Shown: piece after piece, positions 16,508 to 24,447 of the stretch
How the letters are laid out: each line of letters starts with the position of its first letter
Numbering within the stretch: the first letter of the stretch is position 1
Assembly: GCF_002150735.1 (NCBI RefSeq)
Contig: NZ_MUKA01000050.1
Location: forward strand, 1 to 58,633
Direction: 5' to 3'
DNA from: Streptomyces africanus
Lineage (GTDB): Bacteria > Actinomycetota > Actinomycetes > Streptomycetales > Streptomycetaceae
DNA length: 58,633 nucleotides
The notes under the pieces: model-generated
The model's input: the letters and a program-made list of their open reading frames with translations, nothing else
What the model was told of the DNA's origin: nothing
The model's database searches: none
Made by a program: the position numbers and the translations under genes

Positions 16508-19186
16508 CTACCCGGCGCCGGCCGTCAGCGCCGCCCGTGCCCGTGCCGCCAGCCCGTCCGCGCCGCAGGACACCGCCAGGCCGAGGCCTCGCTCCAGCTC
16601 GGTCGCCGAGCGGGCGGCGATGCCGTACTCGATCCGGGCCGCCGCGTGCTCGTACTGGCAGGGCGAGGACTCCAGGAAGGTGACGGCCTGGGCGGCGAGG
16701 CGGACCGCGCGCTGCCCGGTCTCCAGGGCGGCGGCGCAGCGCAGGGCCTCCCCTATGGCGGTGTCCGTGCCGAAGCGCTCGGCGTGGCGGCGGACGTCGA
16801 CGGCGAGCCGGGCGGCACGGGCCGGGTCCTCGGTGGCCAGGGCCCGGGCGAGGTCGGCCGCCCAGGGGACGAGCACGGGGTTGTGGTGCCCGCGCGCTGC
16901 CGCCGCCTTCTCGGCGGCCTCCAGTTCGTTGACGCCGTCCTTGGTGCGGCCGACGGCCAGCAGCAGCCGGCCGCGCACCGAGCGCGGGTCGGGCAGCACG
17001 ATCGTGGACGGGTAGGGCGGGGCGAAGCCGTACCGCTCGGCGACCTCCCAGGCCTCCTCGACATGGCCGCGGGCGAGCAGCGTGTCGACGAGGTTGCAGG
17101 TCGCGGACCAGTACAGGGGCAGGCGGCGGCCGACGCGCTCGGCGAGGCGCAGCGACTCGCGCAGGGACTCCTCCGCGTCCTTCAGCCGGCCCCGCCTGCG
17201 GTGGCCGAGCCCGACGTAGGCGTGGGCCAGGGCGAGGTGGCCGCCGCTCCAGCCGGCGGTCTCGTAGGCGCGCAGGGCCTCGTTGTAGAGGGTCTCGGCG
17301 CGGTCGAGGCGGTCGGTGAAGGCGTACGCGTTGGCCAGCATCAGCAGCAGTTCGATGCCCCACTCGGTGTCGGTCCAGCCGAGCCCGGGGGCCAGGCGGC
17401 CGTTGACGAGGGCGCGGTCGCACAGTTCGACGACCTCCTCGGCGTTCTCGCCGTGCATCAGGGCGTCGAAGCCGCGCAGGATGAGCAGGGCGCGTTCGGA
17501 GTTGTCCCGACCGGTGCAGGTGCGGGCGAGGTCGGCGAGCCGCCGGGAGCGGTCGGGTGAGGTGGCCTCGCCGGCGTGGATGCCCTCCCACATGAAGTGC
17601 ACGGCCTGGAGCCGCATCCGGGCGGGGCCGGGCTGGAGCCGGGCGGCCTCCGCCTCGACCGTGCGGACCGCCTCCTCCAGCTGGTCGTTGTGGAGCAGCG
17701 CCTGGGAGAGCCGGAAGACGGCGTCCACCCGCTTGTCGCCGTCGAGGCCGGGCATGCCGAGCGCGGCCCGCAGCTGGCTGATGGTGCGGGCGGGCGCGGT
17801 CAGGAAGGTGGCCCCGGCCAGTTCGTACAGCACGTGCGGGTGTGTCTCGGGCCGGGGCGGCTCCTTCAGGGCGCGCTCCAGGCAGCGGCGGGCGGCGTCG
17901 GGTGCGCCGACGGCGAGGTGCTCGCGGGCGGCCTCGCGCAGTTGCCCGACGAGTTCCTCGTCGTCGTCCGGGTGGACTTCGAGGAGGTGGCGGGCGGCGG
18001 CAGCGGCGCCGTGTCCCTCGTCGGTGACGATGCGGGCGGCGATGCCGTGCATGGCGGTGCGCAGGGCGTCCGGGATCGAGTTGTAGACGGCGGTGGCGAT
18101 CAGCGGGTGGACGAACTCCAGGTCGCCTTCGGCGGTGCGGCCGGTCGCGGGGTCGGGGGCGGTGAGGATGCGGGCGGTGCGCAGCAGTTCGGCGCAGCGG
18201 CGGGCCTCGTCGGGTTTCAGGGTGGCGAGCTTGGCGACCAGGTCGACGGAGATGCCGGTGCCGAGGATGGCGGCGGCCCAGGCGAACCTGGTGGCGTCGA
18301 TGCCGAGTTCCTCCAGGCGGGCGACGATGCCGCCGCCGCGGGCCGAGCGGTTCAGCTCGCGCAGTTCCCCGGCCCGGGCCTCGACCGGTTCGAGTTCGCT
18401 GTCCCGCACCTTGGCGAGGAGTTCGACGGTGTCGTAAGGGTTGCCGGCGGTGACGGCCCAGACCTCGCGGCAGAACGCGGCGTCGGCGTGCTCGCCCAGG
18501 GCGGCGCGGGTGAGTCCGGCCGTGGCGTCCGGGGTGAGGGCGCTCAGGGTGGTGCCGGGCCCGTCCGCGGCGGCGGCGACGGTGTCGAGGAGCCGGGCGC
18601 TGGTGCCGGAGACCTCGTCCGGGCGGCGGGTGACCACGACCAGGACGGACATCTCGTCGCGGCGTTCGGCGAGCGCGGCGAGCCAGTGCAGGGTCTCCTG
18701 GTCGGCCCAGTGGGCGTCGTCGATGAGCAGCACCAGCGGCCAGTCCCGGCGGGAGAGCCGGCGCACGGCGGCGACCAGGCCGTCACACACGCCCTGCGGG
18801 TCGGCCTGCCGGTCGCCCGGATCCGCAATGCCGAGGGCGGGCCCGGCGATGTCGTACCAGTCGCCGAGGTACTCGCGGGCCTCCTCCGGCAGCATCGACA
18901 TCAGCGCGGGTTGCAGTAACTGCCGTATGACGTTGAAGGGGACCGACCTGAGGGTCTCGCCGCCGCGGGCCGACCAGACCTGGCAGCCGCGTGCCTCGGC
19001 GATGCGGCGGGTTTCGGCCAGCAGCGCGGTCTTGCCGAGTCCGGCCTCGCCGCGGAAGACCAGCAGCCCGCCGGACGAGGAGCGGTCCGCGCACAGGCTG
19101 TCGACCGCCCGCGCGACGGCGGCGACTTCCTCGTCGCGCTCCCACAGGGAAGCCGAGGCGGCGGCCGTGGGCCGTACCTCCGTCAT
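16508..19186 (-). CDS. large STAND-type ATPase (AAA_16, MalT/LuxR-regulator-like) without DNA-binding domain
   Basis: 892 residues from the ATG at 19186, preceded by a strong GGGGAGG. The N-terminal NTPase has Walker A GEAGLGKTA (~residue 48), Walker B VLLIDDAHW (~residue 135) and a sensor region VVVTRRPDE. The remaining ~550 residues are alpha-helical TPR-like repeats (YNEALRAYETAGW, AHAYVGLGHRRRGRLKDAEESL). This is the architecture of LAL/MalT regulators, but the C-terminus ends AARARAALTAGAG where a LuxR helix-turn-helix would be expected, and none is seen. It may act by protein-protein contact or regulate in trans. It is divergent from the MHS transporter gene. Confidence 0.8.
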   Translation of the reverse strand: MTEVRPTAAASASLWERDEEVAAVARAVDSLCADRSSSGGLLVFRGEAGLGKTALLAETRRIAEARGCQVWSARGGETLRSVPFNVIRQLLQPALMSMLPEEAREYLGDWYDIAGPALGIADPGDRQADPQGVCDGLVAAVRRLSRRDWPLVLLIDDAHWADQETLHWLAALAERRDEMSVLVVVTRRPDEVSGTSARLLDTVAAAADGPGTTLSALTPDATAGLTRAALGEHADAAFCREVWAVTAGNPYDTVELLAKVRDSELEPVEARAGELRELNRSARGGGIVARLEELGIDATRFAWAAAILGTGISVDLVAKLATLKPDEARRCAELLRTARILTAPDPATGRTAEGDLEFVHPLIATAVYNSIPDALRTAMHGIAARIVTDEGHGAAAAARHLLEVHPDDDEELVGQLREAAREHLAVGAPDAARRCLERALKEPPRPETHPHVLYELAGATFLTAPARTISQLRAALGMPGLDGDKRVDAVFRLSQALLHNDQLEEAVRTVEAEAARLQPGPARMRLQAVHFMWEGIHAGEATSPDRSRRLADLARTCTGRDNSERALLILRGFDALMHGENAEEVVELCDRALVNGRLAPGLGWTDTEWGIELLLMLANAYAFTDRLDRAETLYNEALRAYETAGWSGGHLALAHAYVGLGHRRRGRLKDAEESLRESLRLAERVGRRLPLYWSATCNLVDTLLARGHVEEAWEVAERYGFAPPYPSTIVLPDPRSVRGRLLLAVGRTKDGVNELEAAEKAAAARGHHNPVLVPWAADLARALATEDPARAARLAVDVRRHAERFGTDTAIGEALRCAAALETGQRAVRLAAQAVTFLESSPCQYEHAAARIEYGIAARSATELERGLGLAVSCGADGLAARARAALTAGAG

Positions 19187-19359
19187 CCCGCTACCTCCCC
19201 AAGTCGCCCGAATGACGTACAGACGTCGAGCGTAGTCCTCCGATTGCCTGAGTGGAGGATGGTCGGGGCACCTGTTGCCGTGACGGGTGACACCGGGTGC
19301 GGTCAGGCGACGCACCCGGGCCGTCACCAGCCGTCTTCGCGTCAACGGCGTGCAATTGC

Positions 19360-19378
19360 AAGGGAGGTGACGTTCATT
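19360..19378 (+). promoter_or_regulatory. near-perfect Shine-Dalgarno with ambiguous start (GTG inside it, ATT after it)
   Basis: AAGGGAGGTGA (19360-19370) is almost the ideal anti-16S match. The only in-frame canonical start near the first membrane helix is the GTG at 19367, which lies inside the motif. The codon at the ideal distance, five bases downstream in the same frame, is ATT at 19376. Either the GTG is used with poor spacing, an upstream TTG (19244) or ATG (19259) is used, or ATT initiates. Confidence 0.45.
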
Positions 19379-20668
19379 CACCACACCGGGGAGAGACGGC
19401 GGGGCCGACGGGCGCTGGTCGCCGGGTCGGTGGGCAATCTCATCGAGTGGTACGAATTCGGCGTCTACGGCTACTTCGCGACGATCATCGCGGCGCGGTT
19501 CTTCACGCCGGAGGGCGGCAGTGAGATCGAGGGGCTGGTGAAGACGTACGCCTCGTTCGCGCTGGCGTTCTTCTTCCGGCCCGTCGGCGCGGCACTTTTC
19601 GGCCGGCTGGGTGACCGGATCGGCCGCCGTCCGGTGCTGGTCCTGGTGATCACGCTGATGACGGTCGCGACGACGCTGATCGGCGCGCTGCCGACGTACG
19701 CGCAGGCGGGTGCCCTGGCGCCCTGGCTGCTGACGTTCCTGCGGGTGCTCCAAGGGGTGTCGGCGGGCGGGGAGTTCGGCGGGGCCGTGTCGGTGATGAC
19801 GGAGTTCGCGCCGCCGGGCCGGCGGGGGCTGTACGGGTCGTGGCAGTCGTTCACGGTGGCGCTCGGGCTGCTGGCCGGCGCGGGCGCGGCGGCGGTGCTC
19901 GCCACGGTGCTGACGGAGGAGCAGCTGGGGTCGTGGGGGTGGCGGCTGCCGTTCCTGCTGACGCTGCCGCTCGGGCTGGGGGCGTTGTGGCTGCGTCTGC
20001 GGCTGGACGAGACGCCGGCGTTCGTGGCGGAGCGGTCCGAGGAGACCCCTCCCGCGCGCGAGGTCGTCCGGGCGGTCGTGCTGGGCGCGGGGCGGATCAT
20101 GGGCTGGGCCGCGGCCGGTTACACGTTCCTCGTCGTGCTGCCGTCGTATCTCCAGAGTGCGCTGGGCGCGAGCTTCCAGCAGGCGCTGGTCGCCACCGTG
20201 CTGGCCAACCTGGGCTTCGCGGTGACGATCGTGCCGGCGGGGCTGCTCAGCGACCTGCTCGGGCGGCGGGCGGTGATGCTGACGGGGGCGGTGCTGGTGG
20301 TGGTCCTCGCGGTGCCGCTGCTCAACCTTCTTCAGGAGCCCGGGGTTTCGAACACCGTGAAGGGTGTGGCGGTGTTCGGCGCGGGTGCGGTGGTGGGGCT
20401 GATGGCGGGGCCGGGTCCGGCGATGTTGTCGGAGATGTTCCCGACGCGGGTGCGCTATACCGGCCTCGGACTCGCCTACGCGCTGTCCAACGCGGTGTTC
20501 TCGGGGTGCGCCGGGCTCATCATCACGGAGACGATCGAACGGACGGGGAGCGTCGACATCCCGGCGTACTACGCGGCGGCGGCGTGCGCGGTGAGCGTGC
20601 CGGCGCTGGTCACGCTGTCCGGGCGGCGGGCGGGGGTGGCCAAGGTGGCGGAAGAGAAGGCTGGTTGA
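19367..20668 (+). CDS. MFS transporter, metabolite:H+ symporter (MHS) family
   Basis: 433 residues from GTG 19367 (start uncertain; see the ribosome-site entry). Twelve membrane segments are predicted. It has the MHS signature in the first helix and loop (GNLIEWYEFGVYGYFAT), the RPVGAALFGRLGDRIGRRPVL loop 2-3 motif and RVLQGVSAGGEFGGAVSVMTEFAP in helices 4-5. Relatives import dicarboxylates, proline/betaine or aromatic acids with protons. Being the first transporter after the pca operon it could feed that pathway, but three unrelated genes intervene, so this is only a possibility. Divergent from the STAND ATPase. Its stop lies 2 bases before a triplicated repeat leading into anmK. Confidence 0.87.
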   Translation: MTFIHHTGERRRGRRALVAGSVGNLIEWYEFGVYGYFATIIAARFFTPEGGSEIEGLVKTYASFALAFFFRPVGAALFGRLGDRIGRRPVLVLVITLMTVATTLIGALPTYAQAGALAPWLLTFLRVLQGVSAGGEFGGAVSVMTEFAPPGRRGLYGSWQSFTVALGLLAGAGAAAVLATVLTEEQLGSWGWRLPFLLTLPLGLGALWLRLRLDETPAFVAERSEETPPAREVVRAVVLGAGRIMGWAAAGYTFLVVLPSYLQSALGASFQQALVATVLANLGFAVTIVPAGLLSDLLGRRAVMLTGAVLVVVLAVPLLNLLQEPGVSNTVKGVAVFGAGAVVGLMAGPGPAMLSEMFPTRVRYTGLGLAYALSNAVFSGCAGLIITETIERTGSVDIPAYYAAAACAVSVPALVTLSGRRAGVAKVAEEKAG

Positions 20669-20670
20669 AC

Positions 20671-20712
20671 GGATGCGGGTGATCGGATGCGGGTGATCGG
20701 ATGCGGGTGATC
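20671..20712 (+). repeat. three tandem 14-bp repeats spanning the anmK start
   Basis: The unit GGATGCGGGTGATC occurs three times without gaps (20671-20684, 20685-20698, 20699-20712). Each copy contains an ATG. Only the third (20701) is in frame with anmK. The first two each open a seven-codon frame (MRVIGCG, then TGA), ending at 20696 and 20710. The unit is not a multiple of three, so gain or loss of one copy changes which ATG is read in frame. Confidence 0.9.
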
Positions 20713-21855
20713 GGGCTCATGTCCGGGACGTCGTACGACGCCATCGACGCGGCGGCTGCCGACCTGGACCTCGTCGGCGACAGTCTGGTCCTGAAGCCGC
20801 TCGGCATGGTGAGCGAGCCGTACGACGGTGAGCTGCGCGAGACCCTGGCCGCCGCCCTGCCGCCGGGCACCACCACGCTCGGCGAGGTGTGCCGGCTGGA
20901 CACCCTCATCGGGCAGGCCTTCGCGGCCGCCGCGGTCCGGGCCGACCGGGAACTGTGCGACGGGCGGGCCGAGTTGGTGGCCTCGCACGGGCAGACCGTC
21001 TACCACTGGGTCACCGGGAAGGAGGTGCACGGCACGCTCCAGCTCGGGCAGCCGGCGTGGATCGCCGAGGCGACCGGGCTGCCGGTGGTCGCCGACTTCC
21101 GGCCGCGGGACATCGCCGCCGGCGGGCAGGGCGCCCCGCTGGTCAGCCTGGTCGACCTGCTGTGGCTGCGAGGCCGGCCGGGCAGGCCCGTCGCGCTGAA
21201 CATCGGCGGTATCGCCAACCTCACCGCGCCCGACGGGACCGCGTTCGACACCGGGCCGGGCTGCGCGCTGATCGACGCGGCGGCCCGGGGGTTCAGCGGT
21301 GGCGCCCTGGCCTACGACACGGACGGGGCCCTGGCCGGGCGCGGGCGGGTGCACGGGCCGCTGCTGGACCGGCTGCTGGAGGAGCCGTACTACGCGCTGC
21401 CCGCCCCCAAGACGACGGGCAAGGAGCTGTTCCACCTCGGTCATCTGCGGGACGCGCTGGCCGGGTTCGGGACGCTGCCGGCCGAGGACGTCGTCGCCAC
21501 GCTGACGATGCTCACGGCCCGGACGGTGGCGGACGCCGTGCGGACGACGGGCGCGACGGAGGTCGTCGCCTCGGGCGGCGGGACCCGCAACCCGGTGCTG
21601 ATGGGGATGCTCGGGGAGCTGCTGCCGGGGGTGGCGGTGCGTATCTCGGACGAACTGGGGCTGCCGTCCGGCGCGAAGGAGGCGTACGCCTTCGCGGTCC
21701 TGGGGTTCCTGACCCTGCACGGCCTGCCCGGGACCGAGCCCGCGAGCACGGGTGCGCGGCATCCGAGCGTGCTCGGTTCGGTGACCCCGGGCCGGGACGA
21801 GCTGCGGCTGCCCCCGCCGGCCGGCCGGCGGCCGACGCGTCTGCTGCTGGGCTGA
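20701..21855 (+). CDS. anmK: anhydro-N-acetylmuramic acid kinase
   Basis: 384 residues from the ATG in the third 14-bp repeat. N-terminal MRVIGLMSGTSYDAIDAA is the phosphate-binding start of the AnmK family (usual form GLMSGTSLDGID). Further family motifs are SHGQTVYHW, LQLGQPAWIAEATGLPVVADFR, NIGGIANLT, FDTGPGCALIDA and ASGGGTRNPVLM. The enzyme phosphorylates and opens 1,6-anhydro-MurNAc from cell-wall turnover to MurNAc-6-phosphate. No muramic acid etherase gene is adjacent. There is no convincing ribosome site other than purines within the repeats, so translation may be coupled to the upstream transporter gene, which stops 32 bp before. Confidence 0.93.
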   Translation: MRVIGLMSGTSYDAIDAAAADLDLVGDSLVLKPLGMVSEPYDGELRETLAAALPPGTTTLGEVCRLDTLIGQAFAAAAVRADRELCDGRAELVASHGQTVYHWVTGKEVHGTLQLGQPAWIAEATGLPVVADFRPRDIAAGGQGAPLVSLVDLLWLRGRPGRPVALNIGGIANLTAPDGTAFDTGPGCALIDAAARGFSGGALAYDTDGALAGRGRVHGPLLDRLLEEPYYALPAPKTTGKELFHLGHLRDALAGFGTLPAEDVVATLTMLTARTVADAVRTTGATEVVASGGGTRNPVLMGMLGELLPGVAVRISDELGLPSGAKEAYAFAVLGFLTLHGLPGTEPASTGARHPSVLGSVTPGRDELRLPPPAGRRPTRLLLG

Positions 21856-21900
21856 CGCGATCCGTTCGGCTCCTCTCATCCCGCTTTCACCGACGCCTCA

Positions 21901-21906
21901 TACGGT
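21901..21906 (+). promoter_or_regulatory. candidate -10 box of a leaderless transcript
   Basis: TACGGT six bases before the ATG of the DUF2510 gene, followed by GGGGGC, identical in layout to the box at 15703-15708. Transcription would begin at or next to the start codon. Confidence 0.5.
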
Positions 21907-21912
21907 GGGGGC

Positions 21913-23508
21913 ATGACGCAGGAGACTCCTCCCGGGTGGTACCCCGACCCCGGACAGAAAAGTGACGGGCCCGCCACCGTGCGCTGGTGGGACGGCAAGA
22001 CCTGGACGGACCGCATCCGCCCGGCGCAGCCGACCGCGACCTGGGCACCCCCTACCCAGTCGGGAGATCCGGCCTCTTCAGGTGATATGTCGCCCGCGGG
22101 GCAGCAGGGTCCCGCCGGGCAGGCGGAAGGGGGGCAGCCGACCGATGCCGGGGCACCGGGAGCGCCGGGGGATCCGGGCGGTGCCGGGCAGCCGGCCGGC
22201 GCCGGACAGCCGGAAGCGGGGCAGCCCGCCGATGCCGGGGCATCAGGAGCCGCCGGGAGTCCGGCCGACGCCGGCGAGCCGGCCGGGGCGGCCGAGCCGA
22301 CCGGCGCGCGCGAGCCGGCCGGGGCGGGCGAGCCGGCCGGGGCGGGAACCACGGGAGCCTCCGAGCACCCGGGTGGCGCCGGGAGTCCGGTCGGCCCCGG
22401 AACCCCGGACGTTTCCCAACTCCCGGCGAGTGCCGGAGCCCCCGGGAACCCGGCGGACGCCGGAGCCCCAGAAGCCCCTGGATATCCGATTGGTGCCGGA
22501 GAGCCGACCGGCACCGGAACCCCGGGAACCTCCCAGCTCCCGGCGAGTGCCGGAGCGCCAGGCCCCCCTGCCTATCCGGGTGGTGCCGGACAACCGACCG
22601 CCGCGGCCTATCCGGGCGGCCCCGGGTATCCGCCCGGGGCCGGGTATCCGACAGCCCCCGGATATCCCGCCTATCCCGCCGCGCCTCCGGCCGCGGGCCG
22701 AGGGCGAGGGCTGCGGATCGGGATAGCCGTGGCGGCAGCCGTCGCCGTCCTCGCCAGCATCGGTGTCGGCGTGTACGCGCTGACCGACAACGGCGGCTCG
22801 GGCGGCGGTTCCGCCACCTCGCAGGGACCGGGCGGCCCGGGCGGACCCGGGGGCCAGGGCGGGCCGTTCGGCGGACCGGGCGGATCCGGAGGCGACGGTG
22901 GATCCGGAGGCTCCGGCGGGGACGGCGGCGGCTCCGGCGGGCAGAGCCCCTCGCCCGAGCAGTCCGAGCCTCCGAAGATCAGGAGCGGGTCGGTGACCGA
23001 CGCGGTCAGCGGGATCAGCCTGCCGATCCCCAAGGGCTGGTACGGCCAGGAGGTCAGGGCCGGCGCGCAGGTGACGTCCGACGACTCCTACAAGTGCCCG
23101 GGCGACACCTCCTCGACCTGCACGAAGGGCGGAGCCTACTCGGCCCCGGCCCTGGCCCTCGGCACCAAGGGCAGCACCGCCGAGGAGATCGCCAAGGCGG
23201 ACATCGCGGCGAACGCCGAGGAGTCCTACGGGGGCAAGTCCTACGGCGGGATCACCTCCCACGACGTGCTGGACTCCAAGGCCGTGACCGTGGCCGGGCA
23301 GAAGGGCTACCTGGTCCGCTGGAAGGCCGTCACGAGCAAGGGCGCCGACGGCATCGTGGAGTCGCTCGCGTTCCCCTCCCCCGCGAACGCCAAGCAGCTG
23401 GTCGTCGTGCGCTTCGGCGTCGACGCCGACCAGAAGGAGGCCGTCCTGGACGAGATCACCAAGGGCATCGAGGTCGCGACGGGCGGCGGCAACGGCCAGA
23501 ACGTCTGA
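21913..23508 (+). CDS. DUF2510 membrane protein with long Gly/Ala/Pro-rich region
   Basis: 531 residues. Residues 1-40 are a DUF2510 domain (PPGWYPDPG, RWWDGKTWTD). Residues ~50-260 are low-complexity, collagen-like Gly-Ala-Pro-Glu repeats with an internal direct duplication around SQLPASAGAPG (codons ~171 and ~210). One transmembrane helix follows (IAVAAAVAVLASIGVGVYALT, ~270-292), then a Gly/Ser-rich spacer. A compact C-terminal domain (~355-520) begins SGISLPIPKGWYG and contains two cysteines (CPGDTSSTC). The DUF2510 end is predicted to be cytoplasmic and the C-terminal domain outside. Such proteins are common in Streptomyces and are thought to be envelope-associated; the exact role is unknown. 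The transcript appears leaderless. Confidence 0.75.
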   Translation: MTQETPPGWYPDPGQKSDGPATVRWWDGKTWTDRIRPAQPTATWAPPTQSGDPASSGDMSPAGQQGPAGQAEGGQPTDAGAPGAPGDPGGAGQPAGAGQPEAGQPADAGASGAAGSPADAGEPAGAAEPTGAREPAGAGEPAGAGTTGASEHPGGAGSPVGPGTPDVSQLPASAGAPGNPADAGAPEAPGYPIGAGEPTGTGTPGTSQLPASAGAPGPPAYPGGAGQPTAAAYPGGPGYPPGAGYPTAPGYPAYPAAPPAAGRGRGLRIGIAVAAAVAVLASIGVGVYALTDNGGSGGGSATSQGPGGPGGPGGQGGPFGGPGGSGGDGGSGGSGGDGGGSGGQSPSPEQSEPPKIRSGSVTDAVSGISLPIPKGWYGQEVRAGAQVTSDDSYKCPGDTSSTCTKGGAYSAPALALGTKGSTAEEIAKADIAANAEESYGGKSYGGITSHDVLDSKAVTVAGQKGYLVRWKAVTSKGADGIVESLAFPSPANAKQLVVVRFGVDADQKEAVLDEITKGIEVATGGGNGQNV

Positions 23509-23540
23509 CCGGCCGGGCCGCAAGGGGACCCGGACACCGT

Positions 23541-23588
23541 CGGCCGGGTGGGGCGCCCCGCCGCTCACAGGGGCACCCCGCCCGGCCG
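23541..23588. terminator. strong bidirectional hairpin between convergent genes
   Basis: Arms 23541-23559 and 23570-23588 can pair over 19 positions with only two G-U wobbles, around a 10-base loop (GCCGCTCACA). It lies between the ends of the DUF2510 gene and the convergent tetR-like gene and probably stops transcription from both sides. Confidence 0.75.
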
Positions 23589-23670
23589 GGGGGGTGCGCG
23601 CCGCCCCCGTCCCCACGGGTCGGCGCGGTCGGGCCGCCGTCCGGTCATCCCGTGGACGGCGACCCGGGTC

Positions 23671-24279
23671 TCAGGTGAGGCCCAGTGCCGGCAGCACGGC
23701 CGCCTCCACGAACCGGACCAGATAGTCCGGGTCCGCGTCCTCGCCCTCCAGGAGGGGCCGGATGCGCAGCACGCCGAACATCTGCGCCGGGATGTACTCC
23801 AGCGCCGGATGATCGGCGGGCACCTCGCCCCGTTCGACCCCGCGCCGGATGATCTCCTTGAGCGCGGCGATCTCCGGTTCCACCAGCGCCTCGCGCAGCG
23901 CGCGCTTCAGCTCGGGGTCCTGGGGCGCGGCATGCGCGAGCGCCTGGAGGAGCTTGGTGTCCCGGCCCGACAGCTCGCCCGCCGCCCGGGCGGCCTCGCG
24001 CAGATCGTCCGCGAGCGAACCGGTGTCGATGCAGCGCGTCCGCCGGTGCGAGCGCAGCGCCGCCGCCACGAACTGGGGCTTGGTCTTCCACTGCCGGTAG
24101 AGCGTGGACTTGCTGCACCGGGTGCTGGCCGCGATCCCCTCCATGGTGACGGAGTCGTACCCGCACTCGCGGAGCTGCTCCAGCACGGCGTCGTAGAACT
24201 CCTGCTCACGCTCGGGCGTGATCTTGGAGCGGCGCGTGACACCGACCGGCTCGGGCCGGTCCGCAGCCTGCGACGTCAT
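23671..24279 (-). CDS. TetR-family transcriptional regulator
   Basis: 202 residues. The N-terminal TetR helix-turn-helix covers residues ~22-70: FYDAVLEQLRECGYDSVTMEGIAA, then the recognition helix CSKSTLYRQWKTKPQFV. The rest is a helical ligand/dimer domain (DTKLLQALAHAAPQDPELKRAL, a C-terminal TetR_C-like region). It is divergent from the PAP2 and DMT transporter genes, with an unusually dense array of inverted and direct repeats between them, and probably represses both directions. The inducer is unknown. Confidence 0.88.
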   Translation of the reverse strand: MTSQAADRPEPVGVTRRSKITPEREQEFYDAVLEQLRECGYDSVTMEGIAASTRCSKSTLYRQWKTKPQFVAAALRSHRRTRCIDTGSLADDLREAARAAGELSGRDTKLLQALAHAAPQDPELKRALREALVEPEIAALKEIIRRGVERGEVPADHPALEYIPAQMFGVLRIRPLLEGEDADPDYLVRFVEAAVLPALGLT

Positions 24280-24346
24280 GGGCGGTGCTCCCTGGCTTTC
24301 GTCGGGCGGCCGGAAAATTCCCGGCCGGCGGTGTGTCGTTCATCTA

Positions 24347-24415
24347 CCGATACGCCAGTGTACCGGTACGCAGCCGTATCGGTACACTGGCGTATCGGTA
24401 CGCACTCGTACCGAT
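24347..24415. promoter_or_regulatory. operator array: 24-bp inverted repeat plus 9-bp inverted repeat, 16-bp phasing
   Basis: Arms 24347-24370 and 24375-24398 are inverted repeats with one mismatch in 24 and a 4-base loop (CAGC). A second perfect inverted repeat, ATCGGTACG-CACT-CGTACCGAT, spans 24394-24415 and shares bases with the first. The half-site CGTATCGG or a one-base variant recurs in direct orientation at 24375, 24391 and 24407, and its complement at 24347 and 24363, all 16 bp apart. This fits several TetR dimers bound side by side between tetR and the PAP2 gene. Confidence 0.7.
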
Positions 24416-24447
24416 AACAGCACCACCGTCATCGAAGGGGCCGGGGG

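Noticed and set aside
20671..20712. Tandem 14-bp repeats as an origin iteron or attachment site
   Set aside because: There are only three copies, no replication or integrase gene nearby, and the units sit on a start codon.
24347..24415. Regular 16-bp repeats that could be a small CRISPR array
   Set aside because: Spacing is too short for spacers and the units are partly inverted; they fit operator half-sites instead.
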